From Phallusia mammillata (Eukaryota > Chordata > Ascidiacea > Phlebobranchia > Ascidiidae), in the NCBI GenBank assembly GCA_003260075.1, contig QLIY01000033.1, positions 124,322-188,321 on the forward strand: 64,000 nt of DNA. The letters are read 5' to 3'. Every line of letters starts with the position of its first letter. Position 1 is the first letter of the stretch. The position numbers were made by a program, and so were the translations under genes. This document shows positions 1 to 13,300 of the stretch, in pieces. The notes beneath the pieces are model-generated. The model had not been told where the DNA came from. It saw nothing but the letters and a program-made list of their open reading frames with translations, and did no database searches.

Positions 1-1114
1 CGACTGAAGGCACTGTGCTCACAAAGAGTCCGTCTTTGAATTTTCTGATTCATTGTTAGCCCGTCCGATATGTGTTGTTGAAGTTTTTATTACTTTTTTT
101 TAGATTCAACCGACCAGTTTTTTTATAGGTGCACTGTCTCTTAAGTCTCATATTAATGGCAACAGAAATGGTCGGGACAGGATTAGAACCAGCAACCACA
201 GGACCGACATTTTGATATGTATTTCTAATTGTTATTTGCCGTGTTTGTAAGCCTTCCATCTCGTTGACGTATAAACTCTCCTGCGTCATTTTGTTTCCAC
301 TTGACGTTGTTGTTTTTATATTGTGTATGCTTCATAAGGAAATCGGGCACTAACGACGTACATCCGAGCTAGGATGTTTCCTGTCAGTCTAAATCCAATT
401 ATCGAGCTTTATTTGGAAGACTCAACTTCTTCCCATGCGAAATTTAGATCCCAGATGCAGTGAAGTGGTGTCAAAACTGGATGACCTATACAAGGACTAG
501 GCTTGGTTTAACATGTTGTTGTGAATAAAAGATCAGGATTACGTAATATTAAAAAAAACAGGTTGTTGTGTCTACCGGCAAATACATAACAATTGGTCTG
601 TTTCTATCATTTCTTTTCGTATTACATTTTGTCTTATTTTGGATTGGCAAAACTGTTGCCAAATTCTCCAATCTAATTTCTACCATTAAGTTGTCTGCTC
701 TACCGCAAATCTATTTACAACGGCACTCTTACTTTTCTTTGTTTAATTAGAACCAAAATCGCAGCAAAATTTACAGACACTATCAACATTTTTATTGAGT
801 CTGTACAGAAATAAATAAAACCCACGAAAAATATACAGTTTGTGTTCGGTACAAAATAAAGAACGACATAAAACAGCAACAAAATGGACAACAACTGGAA
901 CTTTCAAAATTATCAAGCGTTCGTATTTCCGCGTGGTGGCACTCGGGAGGCAATCTAGTACGCAATGTCCTCTAGCGTGATGTCACAAACCTTTTACAGA
1001 ATACTAAAAGTGTTTGCGTTTTAACAGCCAAAATGAAAACTGGAATATCGTGCACACTTAGCATTAAAGAATTGCTTAAGATCACACCATAGGACATGTT
1101 CCATGTGAGAGTTT
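1..1114. other. Region downstream of the serpin, no gene seen
   Basis: I see no supported gene here. Short open frames at 56-289 (minus) and 568-750 (plus) lack start context, splice logic or recognisable domains. On the minus strand, AATAAA-type signals (read as TTTATT on plus, for example at 791-796) lie about 320 bp past the serpin stop and could be its polyadenylation region. Confidence 0.5.
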
Positions 1115-4100
1115 TTATGTAGCGATCGGATTTACGACTTTGCCGGCAAACAGCAATGCTCCTGTGGAATCGTGTCGTATAAAGTACATGAACGGTTTGT
1201 TGATGGGCCTAAAGTTGTTAACTGCAGATCGCGTCATAATTCCTATAGACGTAGCAGCCGCAGCCTCGACACCATCTTCTGCCACGTTGAACGATGTTTT
1301 GTGACGTACATCGTTGACGTAGAGGCCACCGGAATTAGTCAAGCGTGACAGATCAGCTGATTGGCGGTTGAATATATCTTGGATACCCATGCGGCTTAAA
1401 ACTGACTTCAGATCGTCGATCGAATGATCAATGTTAAATTTCGGGAGCGTGATTGCGCAGAGTCCGATGTCACGTGATCCTCGGCGTTCTTCTGCAATTA
1501 ATAAGAAGTAAATGTAACGGAGTTCACCAAATGGCAGAAACTGTACTGCGGTGTCAAACATTTGCACTATTTAAGATTTTTCGTAGATTTCACTCGATTT
1601 CAGTTAAAAGTTTTTATGAAAGCAAATCTCACATAGCAACATTTTTTTTACATGACCAAACTCTTCAAAATTACATAACTCAAATTTGTAATGCGTTTTT
1701 TCACGCGTCTCTATGTTAATAATTTGACTGAAAAGTATTTTACAAATTGATAGTTTCCACCAACCTCGCCATATTGATCGTACAATGTTGTCGAGTTTTT
1801 CCCTTGTACTTCCTTGCTCGTTGTCATAGAAACGAGTAAAGTTTCCTGCCTGTTTTGGCATCACTAGCAGCATGCTGACGCCCTCTGGAGAGAACAAGTC
1901 ATATTTGACATTTATGTTTGTTAAAATTTAGTCAAATAAACGCAGACTTTAGTAGCTGTATCAAGTGGGTTTCCCAGTGCGGAGGTATATGTGCGTATAT
2001 GCGTCTATAACGGCTTTCAGGTAAGCTTATATACACAACTATAGGATGGGTACAACGTTATTGTGACCAATCCGTATGTTTTTTCTCCACTTTACCGATT
2101 AAGTTTTGTTTTACGAATGTAAGCAGAACGTAAACGCTCAATTGTTGCGTTTACATTAAAAATGCCTGTCTGCAGTAAAGACTGGTTAATGTGTCCAAAA
2201 AACGCATTTCCTTTTCGGTAGTCGTTACACGCTGCTCACAACATTAAATCGACCAGTTCCAGGTACTATAGTCGTACACAAGTCTATGTTGTATTGTTTA
2301 CACAACATGTCTGCCTTTTGTACAACAGTGCATGTCAGGCCCACACATATACATATTTCCGCATTTCATTCCATTGCGCTGCTTTGTTGGAAATCATTTA
2401 CATAGACATATGCTCTGTAGTGTGTTTTTAAAGGAAGTAGTACAGTGGTATCTGCTACATATGTTTTGTGTGCACGTCTATCTTATTTGTTTTAGTGGTT
2501 AAAAGCATTTTCGATGTGTTGGCGTTGGTACAATAGTGCACCAGCTGCAAAGTATAGCAATGTTTCACATAAGGCGAGATATTACCCCGCCACGTGCAGT
2601 CATTTGTGGCGGTTCGCACAAAACAAAGTGATAAAATATGTTTACAAATATTTATAGGTCTTAAAACTAGCTTTACCTTCCAGTGTTAGGACAGTAATGT
2701 CGCTATCCGTGATTTCATCGCCGTGCGTTGTGCAGAAATACTGTTTATGGAACATGGTTGGCACTTGAATGGCAGTAGACTCACTCAGCCAGAATTTTCG
2801 CATTTTGGTGCCTTCCGGTTCGAACTTGGCTTGCCATGGCGCCTAATGACAAATCAAAAAAGTTTACGATCAGCAAGTTTTGCTTTGTTTCTGGGTTAAT
2901 TTAACTTGGCTGACAGACGGTCTTTCTTGTAGCGCAGTGTTAGCTGCAAGGTTTTTGCGACTGTCTGCAGATTGAGATAAGGCAGCACGCAAGGTCTGCT
3001 TAAAGTTGAACAAGATATAGCCGTCCACGCATTTAAATGCAGTTGAGCGTAGTCTGCTTAAGCTTCTGTTTTACTAACTTACCTTCATGTAAAGTGCGTT
3101 GACGAGTATGAGTTTTGTAGACTGGTCAACAGCGCCCTCAGGCAGCATTTCAGGAATCAGGTTTCGTGTTTTCTTCTTAACATAGCGGTTGATCTTTTGC
3201 CGACATTGTTCAAGTTTGTTTGTGAAATCCATTCGGCGAACTTGTGTTGTGTTAAGACTGAAAAATTGTTGACGTGATTTTAAACGCTTGCAGCATGTTG
3301 GGTGTTTCGAAGAACCACATGATTTGTTATGTAAGATTCCTAGTCTACACCGCAGCATGCTCGAACCGGAAATACAAGCGCATAAGCCCGGTCCTCACCT
3401 CATTTGTTTCCAGAGTTAGGCCCAAACATTAGATTAACCAATGAAGTTGGGACACTCATGTGACTGAAAGCAAAGTCCCAAACCTAACTTGATAAGGTCA
3501 GCCCGATGTACATAAATTTATAAGACAAGATGCTTTTCATATAATGTTTAAGCCATAAAGACTTCGGTGCCTACAGTTACCAAATGCCAATAAGCGAAAT
3601 ACAAAATAGACTTTGGTTACATTGAATCTTGTTGCTTTTTTGTGATAAAGCAAAGTTGTACGAATTAGTTGCAACTTACCTCCGCTTCAGGTCGGTCCTG
3701 TATTGCCTTTTCAGCTTAACGCTCTTGTCGGCATAAATCCGGTTCGCATATCTCAATCGAAGTTTCTTGTTGGGTTTGAACACTTTGTCGTACATTTCGC
3801 AAATTTCCTCTTCATCCAAACCTTCCGTGTGCATGGCTGCGTTTACTTGCACCAATGACTCGCCTCCAAGACCTGCAAGATAATTTATATTACACAAAAT
3901 GCAAAAATATTCGAACCCTATAACACAGGCTATAGATTATTCTATCCTACGCTTTGCCACATGGGAAAGCTTGGTGACCGGCTGATTCGGTATAACAACG
4001 CCTGTAATAGACCTGGCGTACTATAATTCAAACTGCAAATGTTTTCTGTTTTCTTAAAACGATAAAAAGTAGTTAAACGACGGAAAATTGCTTTAGCCCG

Positions 4101-5360
4101 ATCTCTAAAGTCAAAATAGAAATGTGGAAAAATAACAAAAAAAAGAAATAACAGCAGACATGTGGGCGGTAGGACCAGACGTTTATACATCCAACTAGAA
4201 TAACCTAACTGAATAAACAACGCTTCCGTTTTATGCAAACGCCATAGGAAACTTTGGAAACACTGTTTACAGTTTACACAATTCAAGAGGAGGTTTTACG
4301 TTTGTCGGCATGCTCACCTGGTCTCAGCATAGCCAGTGCTGTATACATAGATAGTGGCGATACGGCTGTGTTGCCTGGCAACTGGTCAGCTGCCATGCTG
4401 TTCATGAGGTCACAGGCGAAGTCTTGAACTGATTTAGCGGCTGGCAATGTGATTGGTCGTCTTTTTACGACTGTTTCTGGCTTTTGCTGATGTTGGTGTC
4501 CTGGTATCACCTGGGAAAAAATGTTTTTAGTTTTGATGTTAACGAAAAGTTTTTAAATTTGGATTATAGACTAAAAAGTTTTTAGTTTTAATACAAAATT
4601 GTGTTAGCTGCGTCTCTGGTTGTTATTCATTGTCAATGCTAAGGAGTGCACTTTTTCTTATCTTTGATCTTTGCGAAATTATGCGAAAAGCTAAATTAAG
4701 CATTTGGCTAATGTGTGGTGTCTAGGCTAAGTTGTATTAAATATTTAGATACTCGTGCAGCGATACAGGATCTTGTAGACTAAACACTGAACGTGTTTAC
4801 GTCCTATCTTATATTTAGATTTTATTCAAAAGGAGCATGAAATTGAATTGACTGTAATGTCTAAAATCAATTTTCGATCGATTTAAAATAGCTTTTATGG
4901 AGTAGAGCTAAAAATTCCGCATGTCATAAATGTCCGCGAATCGATTCCATTACACATGTGTATAAATAAGCGTAACATGTCATGTCAGCAAATTCTCCTT
5001 ACCTGTGGGTCGGTGCTGTAGTCGTAGAGGTCGTAACCTAGTAAACAAACCACGTGATAAAATTTTTGCCAGTCCACTATAATGCAATGCCATTCAAATT
5101 TGAACATGGAATAATCGCGAACTAATACCGAGATTGGCTAAAACAAAATTAAAATATAAAAACAAATATGGCAGCTCTAAGAATGTAAGTTATATTATTC
5201 AATCACTTGTTCTTACTAGTTTTTCTTGTAAAAAGGCAACTAGCATTTCTTGAAATCTTATTGTAATTTACTTACCACCTTCGGTGTACAAAGTCTCGTA
5301 GTCGAATGCGTTGACGAAGGAAAAGACTGTACAGAAAATTGTGAGATGTTTCCAGTCCAT
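1115..5360 (-). CDS. Secreted serpin (serine protease inhibitor), eight exons
   Basis: Serpins trap target proteases through a cleavable reactive-centre loop. I read eight coding exons on the minus strand: 5279-5360, 5003-5037, 4318-4510, 3680-3872, 3083-3257, 2677-2842, 1765-1884 and 1115-1491. All junction phases agree, giving 446 residues, somewhat longer than the roughly 400 of typical serpins. The first exon (MDWKHLTIFCTVFSFVNA) is a signal peptide, so the protein is secreted. Serpin landmarks follow in order: the VSPLSMYTALAML helix, ANRIYADKS, the VNALYMK strand, the hinge EDGVEAAAAT and the C-terminal KPFMYFIRH...GKVVNP block. Counting from the P17 Glu puts Arg at P1 and Ser at P1', as in antithrombin and protease nexin 1, so a trypsin- or thrombin-like target is inferred. 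P14 is Val instead of the usual Thr/Ser. Exon 2 is only 35 nt. The family is certain; orthology to a named serpin is not. Confidence 0.93.
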
Positions 5361-8300
5361 TCTTCTTGAAATTTGCAGCAAAAATCTGGTTATAAGACTA
5401 AATAATCTACAAATGTATTCTGCAAAAATATAGCATGGTTAGGTTTAGGTTAGACTGTGGAATAATTCTAATCTTATAAAATCTTAACCTTGTTCCCCTG
5501 AACTGTTGGATTTTCATTTCAAAACATTAATTTTTATTAGAAAACTTTAACCACAAAGCTTCAAAACTGTTTTAATTTTTTTTTCAATCCTGCTCAGATA
5601 AAAACACGATGTCAGGACTTGACTTTTCAAGTGACAATGGCACTGTTTAGAAAAATGTCAACGCAACAAAAAATGTTTCGTCAAACTGCCCGCGAAAATC
5701 AATAAATTGGCTGCAAAATATTTCCAGATATATGCAGTCACGCATGGGCCAGAGTTAAGAGAGAAAATTCACGTCTCGCGAATCCGATACCCACCCTCTT
5801 GAAACCTTTTCACGCCTTCCGAGGGTTTACATCCGAATCAGATGCGATTCAAGCATCAGGCATTTAAGCACCCAATAATTTAGGCAATGAAGCTACGGAA
5901 ATACGTACTTTGCTGGCCGCCAATTCAACTTTACATTCAATAGGTTTGTTTTACAATACCTGTCTCTACCCATGATTTGTCAAAATAAACTATATTTGGC
6001 TTCGTTTCATGTTCGTTTCCACGAACTGTGGTGTATTGAATCGGGTTGCATGTCCCATGCTACAACGCCTAACCCCAAGCTGACTTCAATGAACTTTTGC
6101 TACTGTGCAGAAGTAGGTCACTTTGAACTGCACGTGTGCTAAAATTCCCTATATTTTCTTGTAGGATTAATATTTCTAACTTAAGTTGTAAAATTGTCCA
6201 GTTGTTTTTCCTTTTCTTTTACACACAGCAACTTTTCTTCTATACGGTAGACCGTTACCACTTTAAGGTTGTTGGTCAAAACGCAACCGTTAATTTAGTA
6301 TTTTAGTTGGTAGCATAAGACGCAAACCACTCAAAAATTCAAAAGTCCAGTAGTGTACAATTTCCATTTTAACATCTTGCTCTCCTGTCTGTCTGACTGA
6401 TTTTAATGGTTGCAAAATTCTTCTACGTTTGTAACAAAATGTTCGCTATTTATATTATCCAGTTGCTGATTTTTTAGGTTAAAAAATGTCGGATTAAGAT
6501 GTTCTCCACACGCTACATCGTAATTGCCGCCGTACAGACCACACACCTCTTAATAACGACCACCGCAGTTCGCAATGTACGCAACGTTTTTAAGTGGCCC
6601 AAGGTGATTTCCTTATTGTCATCTTTATCTCTGCTTACGAGTAATCAACAACCGAACGAGCGCGATTCTCGGTGTTGATGGTTTAAGTCTTAAGTTGACC
6701 TTGCTGCTTTTATTCTGCAAGTAACTGCGGTTTACCAACATTAAAACAATTCAATCGGTAAACTCATCGTTTATAAAACTTTATACGCTTTATAAAACTA
6801 CCTGACGTTGCCTTAAGATTGCATTCAATACTGAAAATCTACAACCTTGTTTGTGCGAGCAAGGACAGATAAAACAAAATATTTTCCATACTTTGCGGCA
6901 ATATTTTTCGTCTTAAATTAGACTAGAAGAGCGGTTTATCTTCAGAAATCAAATTTATCCGTTGATATGTTTACACCTCGTCGGATATACCGGATATTGA
7001 ACGAATCAACAGGCGTTAATCTTCGAACACACAAACACATTGAAAGGCTTTTGACATACCTTGGGCAAATTTTGTGGCTTTTGTTTCGAGATAACTGCAT
7101 AGGAATTTCATTTTCACGTAAATGCGATCGTTTCATACAAACATGTCTGTGAGTTAAGCGCGCGAAGAATTTGACATTTTTGCAATTTGAGTTTACAGTT
7201 CTACAATCGTTACCAAAAATGCAAAAACTATGAACGAAAGAACCTGCCAACAAAACAAAAATACCACTGAAGTCATAATGCAAAAGCCCATCCTTTGAGG
7301 CGACGTTTTTAAACCAACCACAAAAATTACAAAACTTCCAAGATTTTCCAAGACAACATTTTAAAGAACCTTCGCCTTTACCTACCTGATGCAAATTTGA
7401 CTGGTTGGTTTACACTGTGCCCCTGTCTTGAATAGCAGTAATACATTTTCCTTACCGCCACTCCCCCTCTCTACCTTTCAACTAAACCGCTTAGGCAAAA
7501 CACCTGTGCCTTCTTAACAGTCAATCAAATTAATCCCAAAATTACATCCTAATCTTACAAATTGGCAAAAAAAACGTTAGTAGTTATCGCGTTGCGAAGA
7601 ATACCTACAAATTGACCGTTTAGTGCGCTACTGGGCGATATAATGACTTTAATTTGATTGTCACTAGACCAATTTGGCGAAACTACAACTTTGTGACATA
7701 AAACTGCCGTGTACCAGCACCTGTTAAATTTTTGGACGGTTTTCAAACTTTCAAAAATCATCCCAAAATTCACAAAGTTGTTCAAAAATCACCACAATTT
7801 TAAAAACATTTTGATTTTAAGGACCGTAGCAACTAGCAACGTTTACATTTGACAAACAACGACATGAAAGCAAGCTGCATGAAACTCATTTGAAACCAAC
7901 TTTATTCGCATACAAATTGATAACCATCCCAACAAAAACTCCTTCAAGTTTAAGCGCCGACTTTTTTGTTGTCTCAACCCTCTTGTCTGTTGCAGTTTAT
8001 ATGGCTCAGCTTATCATACCACCCCACGCCGCTTTTGCGTCACCAGTCAACACTAGAAAATCTCGACAAATAACTTAAATTTCATTCACTCCCACACGCC
8101 GAGCTCCTATGAAGTTCCCTCGAAACCTGGTGAAGTTCTCCCTGCGTCATGAGGCCTTGTGACGTCACATTGGGTTTGCAAACAACTTTTATGAATGAAG
8201 ACATGCGCGGTGGCTGACGTCTTGACGATAGCGGGACACATTTTTCGCTTCCTAATCTTTGCTGAATTTGTCTAACTTATCTTGTGCACCTTAAGCAAAG

Positions 8301-10331
8301 GCCTGACCTTCCTACAATCAAGATAAGACACGAAATACTTTACTCTAATACACAAGTGTTGACATTGTAAGACCGGTTTCTAAGTCGGATTCAAGAACAG
8401 CTTTTCAGAATTTTTAAATATTTATAGTACACTTATCTTACAGTGACGTCATAAGTTTGCTATGATGTCACAGACGGGCAAAATCCAATACTTTTTTAAA
8501 CTGAAAGAAAGTAAACCTTATTAGAACAATAACAGCACGAAGTTATTAAAACCTATTGCGGTCATAAATGTCACTATATTCTAAGAAACCTCCCACGGAG
8601 TTCATTACGGATCGTAAGGGGAAATGTGACCTTAAGTACCCCGCTTTATGACGCATTGTATTCTCACGGTTAGCGTCAAAGTCTAAAATAAATTTGAATT
8701 CACACGGTTATCTTTCCGCGTTTGAAGCACTATACAGTTGAAATAGAGGTTTTCTTTAGGTTTTTGATTTTTTTATTGCTGTAATTCTTTGGGGAGATGT
8801 AGTGCAAATTTGCTAACCGGCTATTTTTGTATAAATTGAGATGGCTTTATTGTTTTCCTTCCAGCGATGTGCCATATTTTCGTTCTGTCTTCAATTCGGC
8901 CGAGATTGGGCATTTTTATAGTTTTTCGGTTTCGTTGCAAAAGCCGAAAAACTACCCTTTAAATAACATAGCGTTACATGAGTGGTTTGTAGGAATTCCA
9001 GCACAACTCTTTTTTACTAAATTGTTTTACGTAGTCCCTGTCTATGCAACACCAAGACGATTCTAAAAATACGCACAAAATAATATAATATAGTTGTAAG
9101 TCGTAGCTACAGTTATGATATTTCGGAATATAAAAACAAATGTACGCTGTCAAAACATCTACATAAAAATATCCTAATTTAATTATATCTGTCCACATAC
9201 ACTCAAGCATTTTTTTAGCTAGATGCATAGCTCATGTCAATGCTCTGTTTTAAAAGCATAACTATGCCTACTGTCTAAAGTTTTTCCAACATCGGTTTAC
9301 AATTTAGACTACTCTGTGATGGTCGCGTAAACATGCTGGACACAAACAGAGAACCAGGGCAATGACGTGGCACTCTGTCTACATCACGTGTACGACACTT
9401 ATTTATTGCACCCAGTGTTATAGGAACAAACTGTTTACAAGCTAATGCAATTGCTCGTGGGTAGAAATGCTAAGTTGGGACCACCATGCGTTCACGCTTG
9501 TGATCACCTTGATGATGGCAGCATAGACCTAAGGAGGAAACCGTTTTCACCCACAAAACAACAGACAGACTTAGTTTACCAGCTGTTGTTTTTGGCCCAA
9601 CACTTGATCTCCCGTAAGTAGCATACCAAGATAAAACGATGCTATCTGTCACCAGCACATATGGCGGCCTGAACTTAAAACCTCCTGGGAGGCGGACGCA
9701 TATGGATGATATTGATTTTAAGCTGTCGATTTCTGCCGACTTTTTACGGCTGTTTATCATCTTTTACCACACTAGATGCGTCTGTTAAATTTCAATTCAA
9801 GTTTGACCTTTTTAAGTTCAAGTAGAAGACTTGTGCACAAAACCCGCGTGACTTTACGAAAACATATTTGTGCGTTTCAAGTTTAAGTTTTAAAATTGGT
9901 TGGATTTTGCTTTATTTATTTGCTACAGATTGCTTTTTAATTAATTTAATATTTGCTCTGATGTACATTTGAGTCCTGGAGACAAATTCTTATCTACACA
10001 GACAATCCTAGCCCGGCGTTTTAAATGTTTAACATTTTTTTCGAAACAGTGGTGGTGCGTTGCTAATTAATGTGTACATGCGTATGTGGAGCGCCAGGCC
10101 TCACAGAAGATGTCGTCATAAGTGTTTATGTCGTCTTGAGATGCGTTTTTGTGTCTTGTCGATACGTTTACGAAGCCCTATGCCTTGTAGCATATAGAAG
10201 AGTAGTGGTTAAATTAAGTTGGTTCTTTGTATGTGCAACCGTCTTTTTCTTTCCCCAAAATTGATTCCATAAAAATCTTGACTTCGTTTTGACTTGATTC
10301 AACATACCAAATAATCACGCTATTTTTTTAG
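5361..10331. other. Gene-poor region between serpin and SLF1-like gene
   Basis: Nearly 5 kb without a coding region I can support. Open frames such as 6942-7394 (minus), 7890-8078 (plus), 8827-9066 (plus) and 9470-9760 (minus) show no domain, no compatible splice partners and low-complexity composition. It should hold the divergent promoters of the serpin and of the SLF1-like gene, whose missing 5' exons may also lie here. Two exact TGACGTCA (CRE-type) palindromes occur at 8160-8167 and 8444-8451. Confidence 0.45.
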
Positions 10332-13300
10332 GATCCACCTCCTTCTATTGGCGAGTATAGCGCATTTCCATCTGCGACCCAAGCATCTGCACCCGCTCCC
10401 ACCTTGTCTGTTGACACAAAGTGTTTTGTTCAACTGAGTAAATGTGACGATCTTTTAAGTCCAAACTCCTACAACTCTCTTATTTCGGGGAAAAGATCCC
10501 AGGAGGAAGCATTCCAATCTGCAGAGAAAAAAGAGCAACTGGAAAAGATTTCCCCACACCAGAATGAGGACCGCCTATCTCCGAATAGCGAAATCTACCC
10601 CAGTCAGGAGATACTTACTCCGCTAAGAAAACCCACATTACAAATTAAACGCCTGGAGGAAACTTTTGGGGACGGAGAAATTGAACCACCTGTCCGTGTT
10701 ATCCCAGTTGACCCCGATAGTTCGTCGGATTCTGAAAAAAGTTTAGATTCGCCAAATTCACCGAGTGACAAGAAAGAGGGGATGACGTCATATATGAAAA
10801 TGACGTCATCTGACGCGACGCCTAATCTGTTTGAGAAGCTGCGTTCGACACATCCGACGGTTGAGGTTTCGAATCCCGTCCCAGCCGAGACTTCGTCGGC
10901 AATTCGTCAGCTTTTTCCCGAACCAATTGAGACAAAATTCGAAATCCTAGCTGATGACGTGCACATGACGTACCGCCATGTCACAACTAAGCCAACACGC
11001 ATGTCCGAAATCACCGTTCCTGCTGCGCTGAAGGCCAAACACGAACAAATTAAACGGTTTTTAAAGTTATTGAGGTAATAAATAATTTTAGAAGTTGTCA
11101 ACTAAAAACGTTACGGTTGACCGCACAAAGCTCGTTATGCTAAACCGCTTTGAATTTTAAACACAAATTTCCACAGCCCCGTTACTGACAAGAGAAAGCC
11201 AAAAAATGATGACGTCGTAATCGATTGTGACGCAATTGATGACGAAGAAGTTGCCTCCCGATTTGGTAAGACGGAAATGTCGATGGTGGAAAGGTTTGCA
11301 GAAGCGGAGCACACAAGATCAGTCATCTTTATCTGTAACAACTTCCTTTCAGCTGAATCTTATCCTCCACCTGACCTTATCTATCTGCTCATGAAAAAAT
11401 ATATCCTGGTAAAAAAAACTTTTTTAAATAAACTTCTCAATCAGGATTCATATATTTTAACAAATAACGACTGATATTATTTGTGCAACACAGGTGACCA
11501 AGACGATTGGCAAACTTGTTTTTAACGCATTGTCTACAGTCAAATTATAATCGCCTAAATTAAAACAACCTGACTAACAGCATACAACACTGCAAAACAA
11601 AACTATAGTGTCGCGACAAACTTTTCTAACCTATGAAGATTTTTCAGCAGCGCTAATGCAACTTTGCCAAGAAACTGGCTTCAAACCCTCATTCATCTAA
11701 ATATTTTGCTCCTTAGGATTCCAACGACCTCAATGAATCTTTTCAGGCACTGGCCTTCCTTCACACAACCTTACTTCTTCACCCACCCTCTGCACCCTAC
11801 ATTCGTCATGATGACGTATATCAAAAGGTATGTGCATGACGTCATCATGTCTTTCTGATGTCTGCAGACTAGACACGCCCTTAGACTATATTGTTTGCAT
11901 TTTTGATTTCAGTCTCGTTTTTGGCATCGGAGTTTGATAAATCTAATTGAAATAGACGTAGTGATTCAACGTTATAACAACAGCGGTTTATTCACTGCCC
12001 AGGGAGTAATGAGTAGGTGGTTATTAAACCTAGTTGAAACCTGCACTCGTATTGTTCCACCGGTCAAGCACGTCCGGTCGTATGTCGTGATTCATTTTCA
12101 TTGAATAGAACTTTTTACGCCCAAAAGAGTGGGTTTGTTTCTTTTTCTTGAAAAATGATACATCGCTGTATGTTGCCGTTTTTCAGATTGAAATAAAAGC
12201 AACTGCGTTCGTTTGTTTTTACTATTGCGCACTTGCTAAAATCCAAAACTGTGTGACTTTAAATGAACGTTAGGGTCATTATAGCATTTTAGATGTACTG
12301 CATATATTTTTGCGTGATATTTGACACTAAATCTTCACAAATTATACACAGGGACATAGGAGTTTGACTGCAAAAAGAAAATGCTTCTTGCCACTTAGAG
12401 CAATTTTAAACGAGTAAAAATTAAAAGCAAGTGTAATTTTAACTGTTTAGTTATCAGATTTACTAATTGCACGCGGTTTTTTAAAGGCATTGGGTATGTC
12501 ATCTTCAACTGATTCAAGTCTCCTCAGCGCCACCAAGTTGAACCTGCACGGGTCAAAGTTCATATGGAATCAGCCGCGGGAAGAATCTCATGAGTGGAGC
12601 TTTGTTTCTACGACCATAAAGTATAAACAGTTCTTCTTTCCCTGACGCAGAAAATAAACTTACGACTTTTATATGTTTAGACAAGCTATAAACTGCAGTG
12701 ATCCTAAGCGTCGGAAGATAGCAGTAAGTTTGTTTTCGTATCTCGCCAACGTTTTGGAACAGGACAGTCGATTATTACGTCAAATGCTATGGCCGCGGTC
12801 TCGATCTGTCCGTCAGTCGACTGCTTTGCGAGAATTGTTGAATTTGTACCGTGACGTCATCGATATCACGGCTCCTACGACACCATCGTTAGAGGTAACT
12901 TCAAATATGCTGTTGTAGTTTTTTCTATCTCAAGTTGCCTGTTGTCGTTGCAGAATTTTACCCAAGCTGAAGATGACGATATTATTGTACAAGACATCCC
13001 CGACGATGATTTTGAGGATAAAACACAAGGTATAATAAGTAAGGTGTATATTTAGTTTTATGAGGAACACATCTAGTGTATTTTCTTGCACCTCAGGAAG
13101 TATCCGCCCTAAACGTATTTGGCGATTGATTACTCTTCTCATTAACCGTTAAACATCAGTTAGTGTACACAAAATGGAAATTTTTTGTTCGTTTACCTGT
13201 TATATCAGAATGTCGTCTAAAAACATTCATGCAACCTGTTGATAAATTAAAATTATCGCCACGTCAACAACCTATACAAGCTGTCGTCATTGCGTCTGGA

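Noticed and set aside
56-289. tRNA-like T-arm pattern (ggttctaatcc on minus) and a 77-codon frame
   Set aside because: No matching D-arm, anticodon stem or acceptor stem around it, and the frame has no start context or domain.
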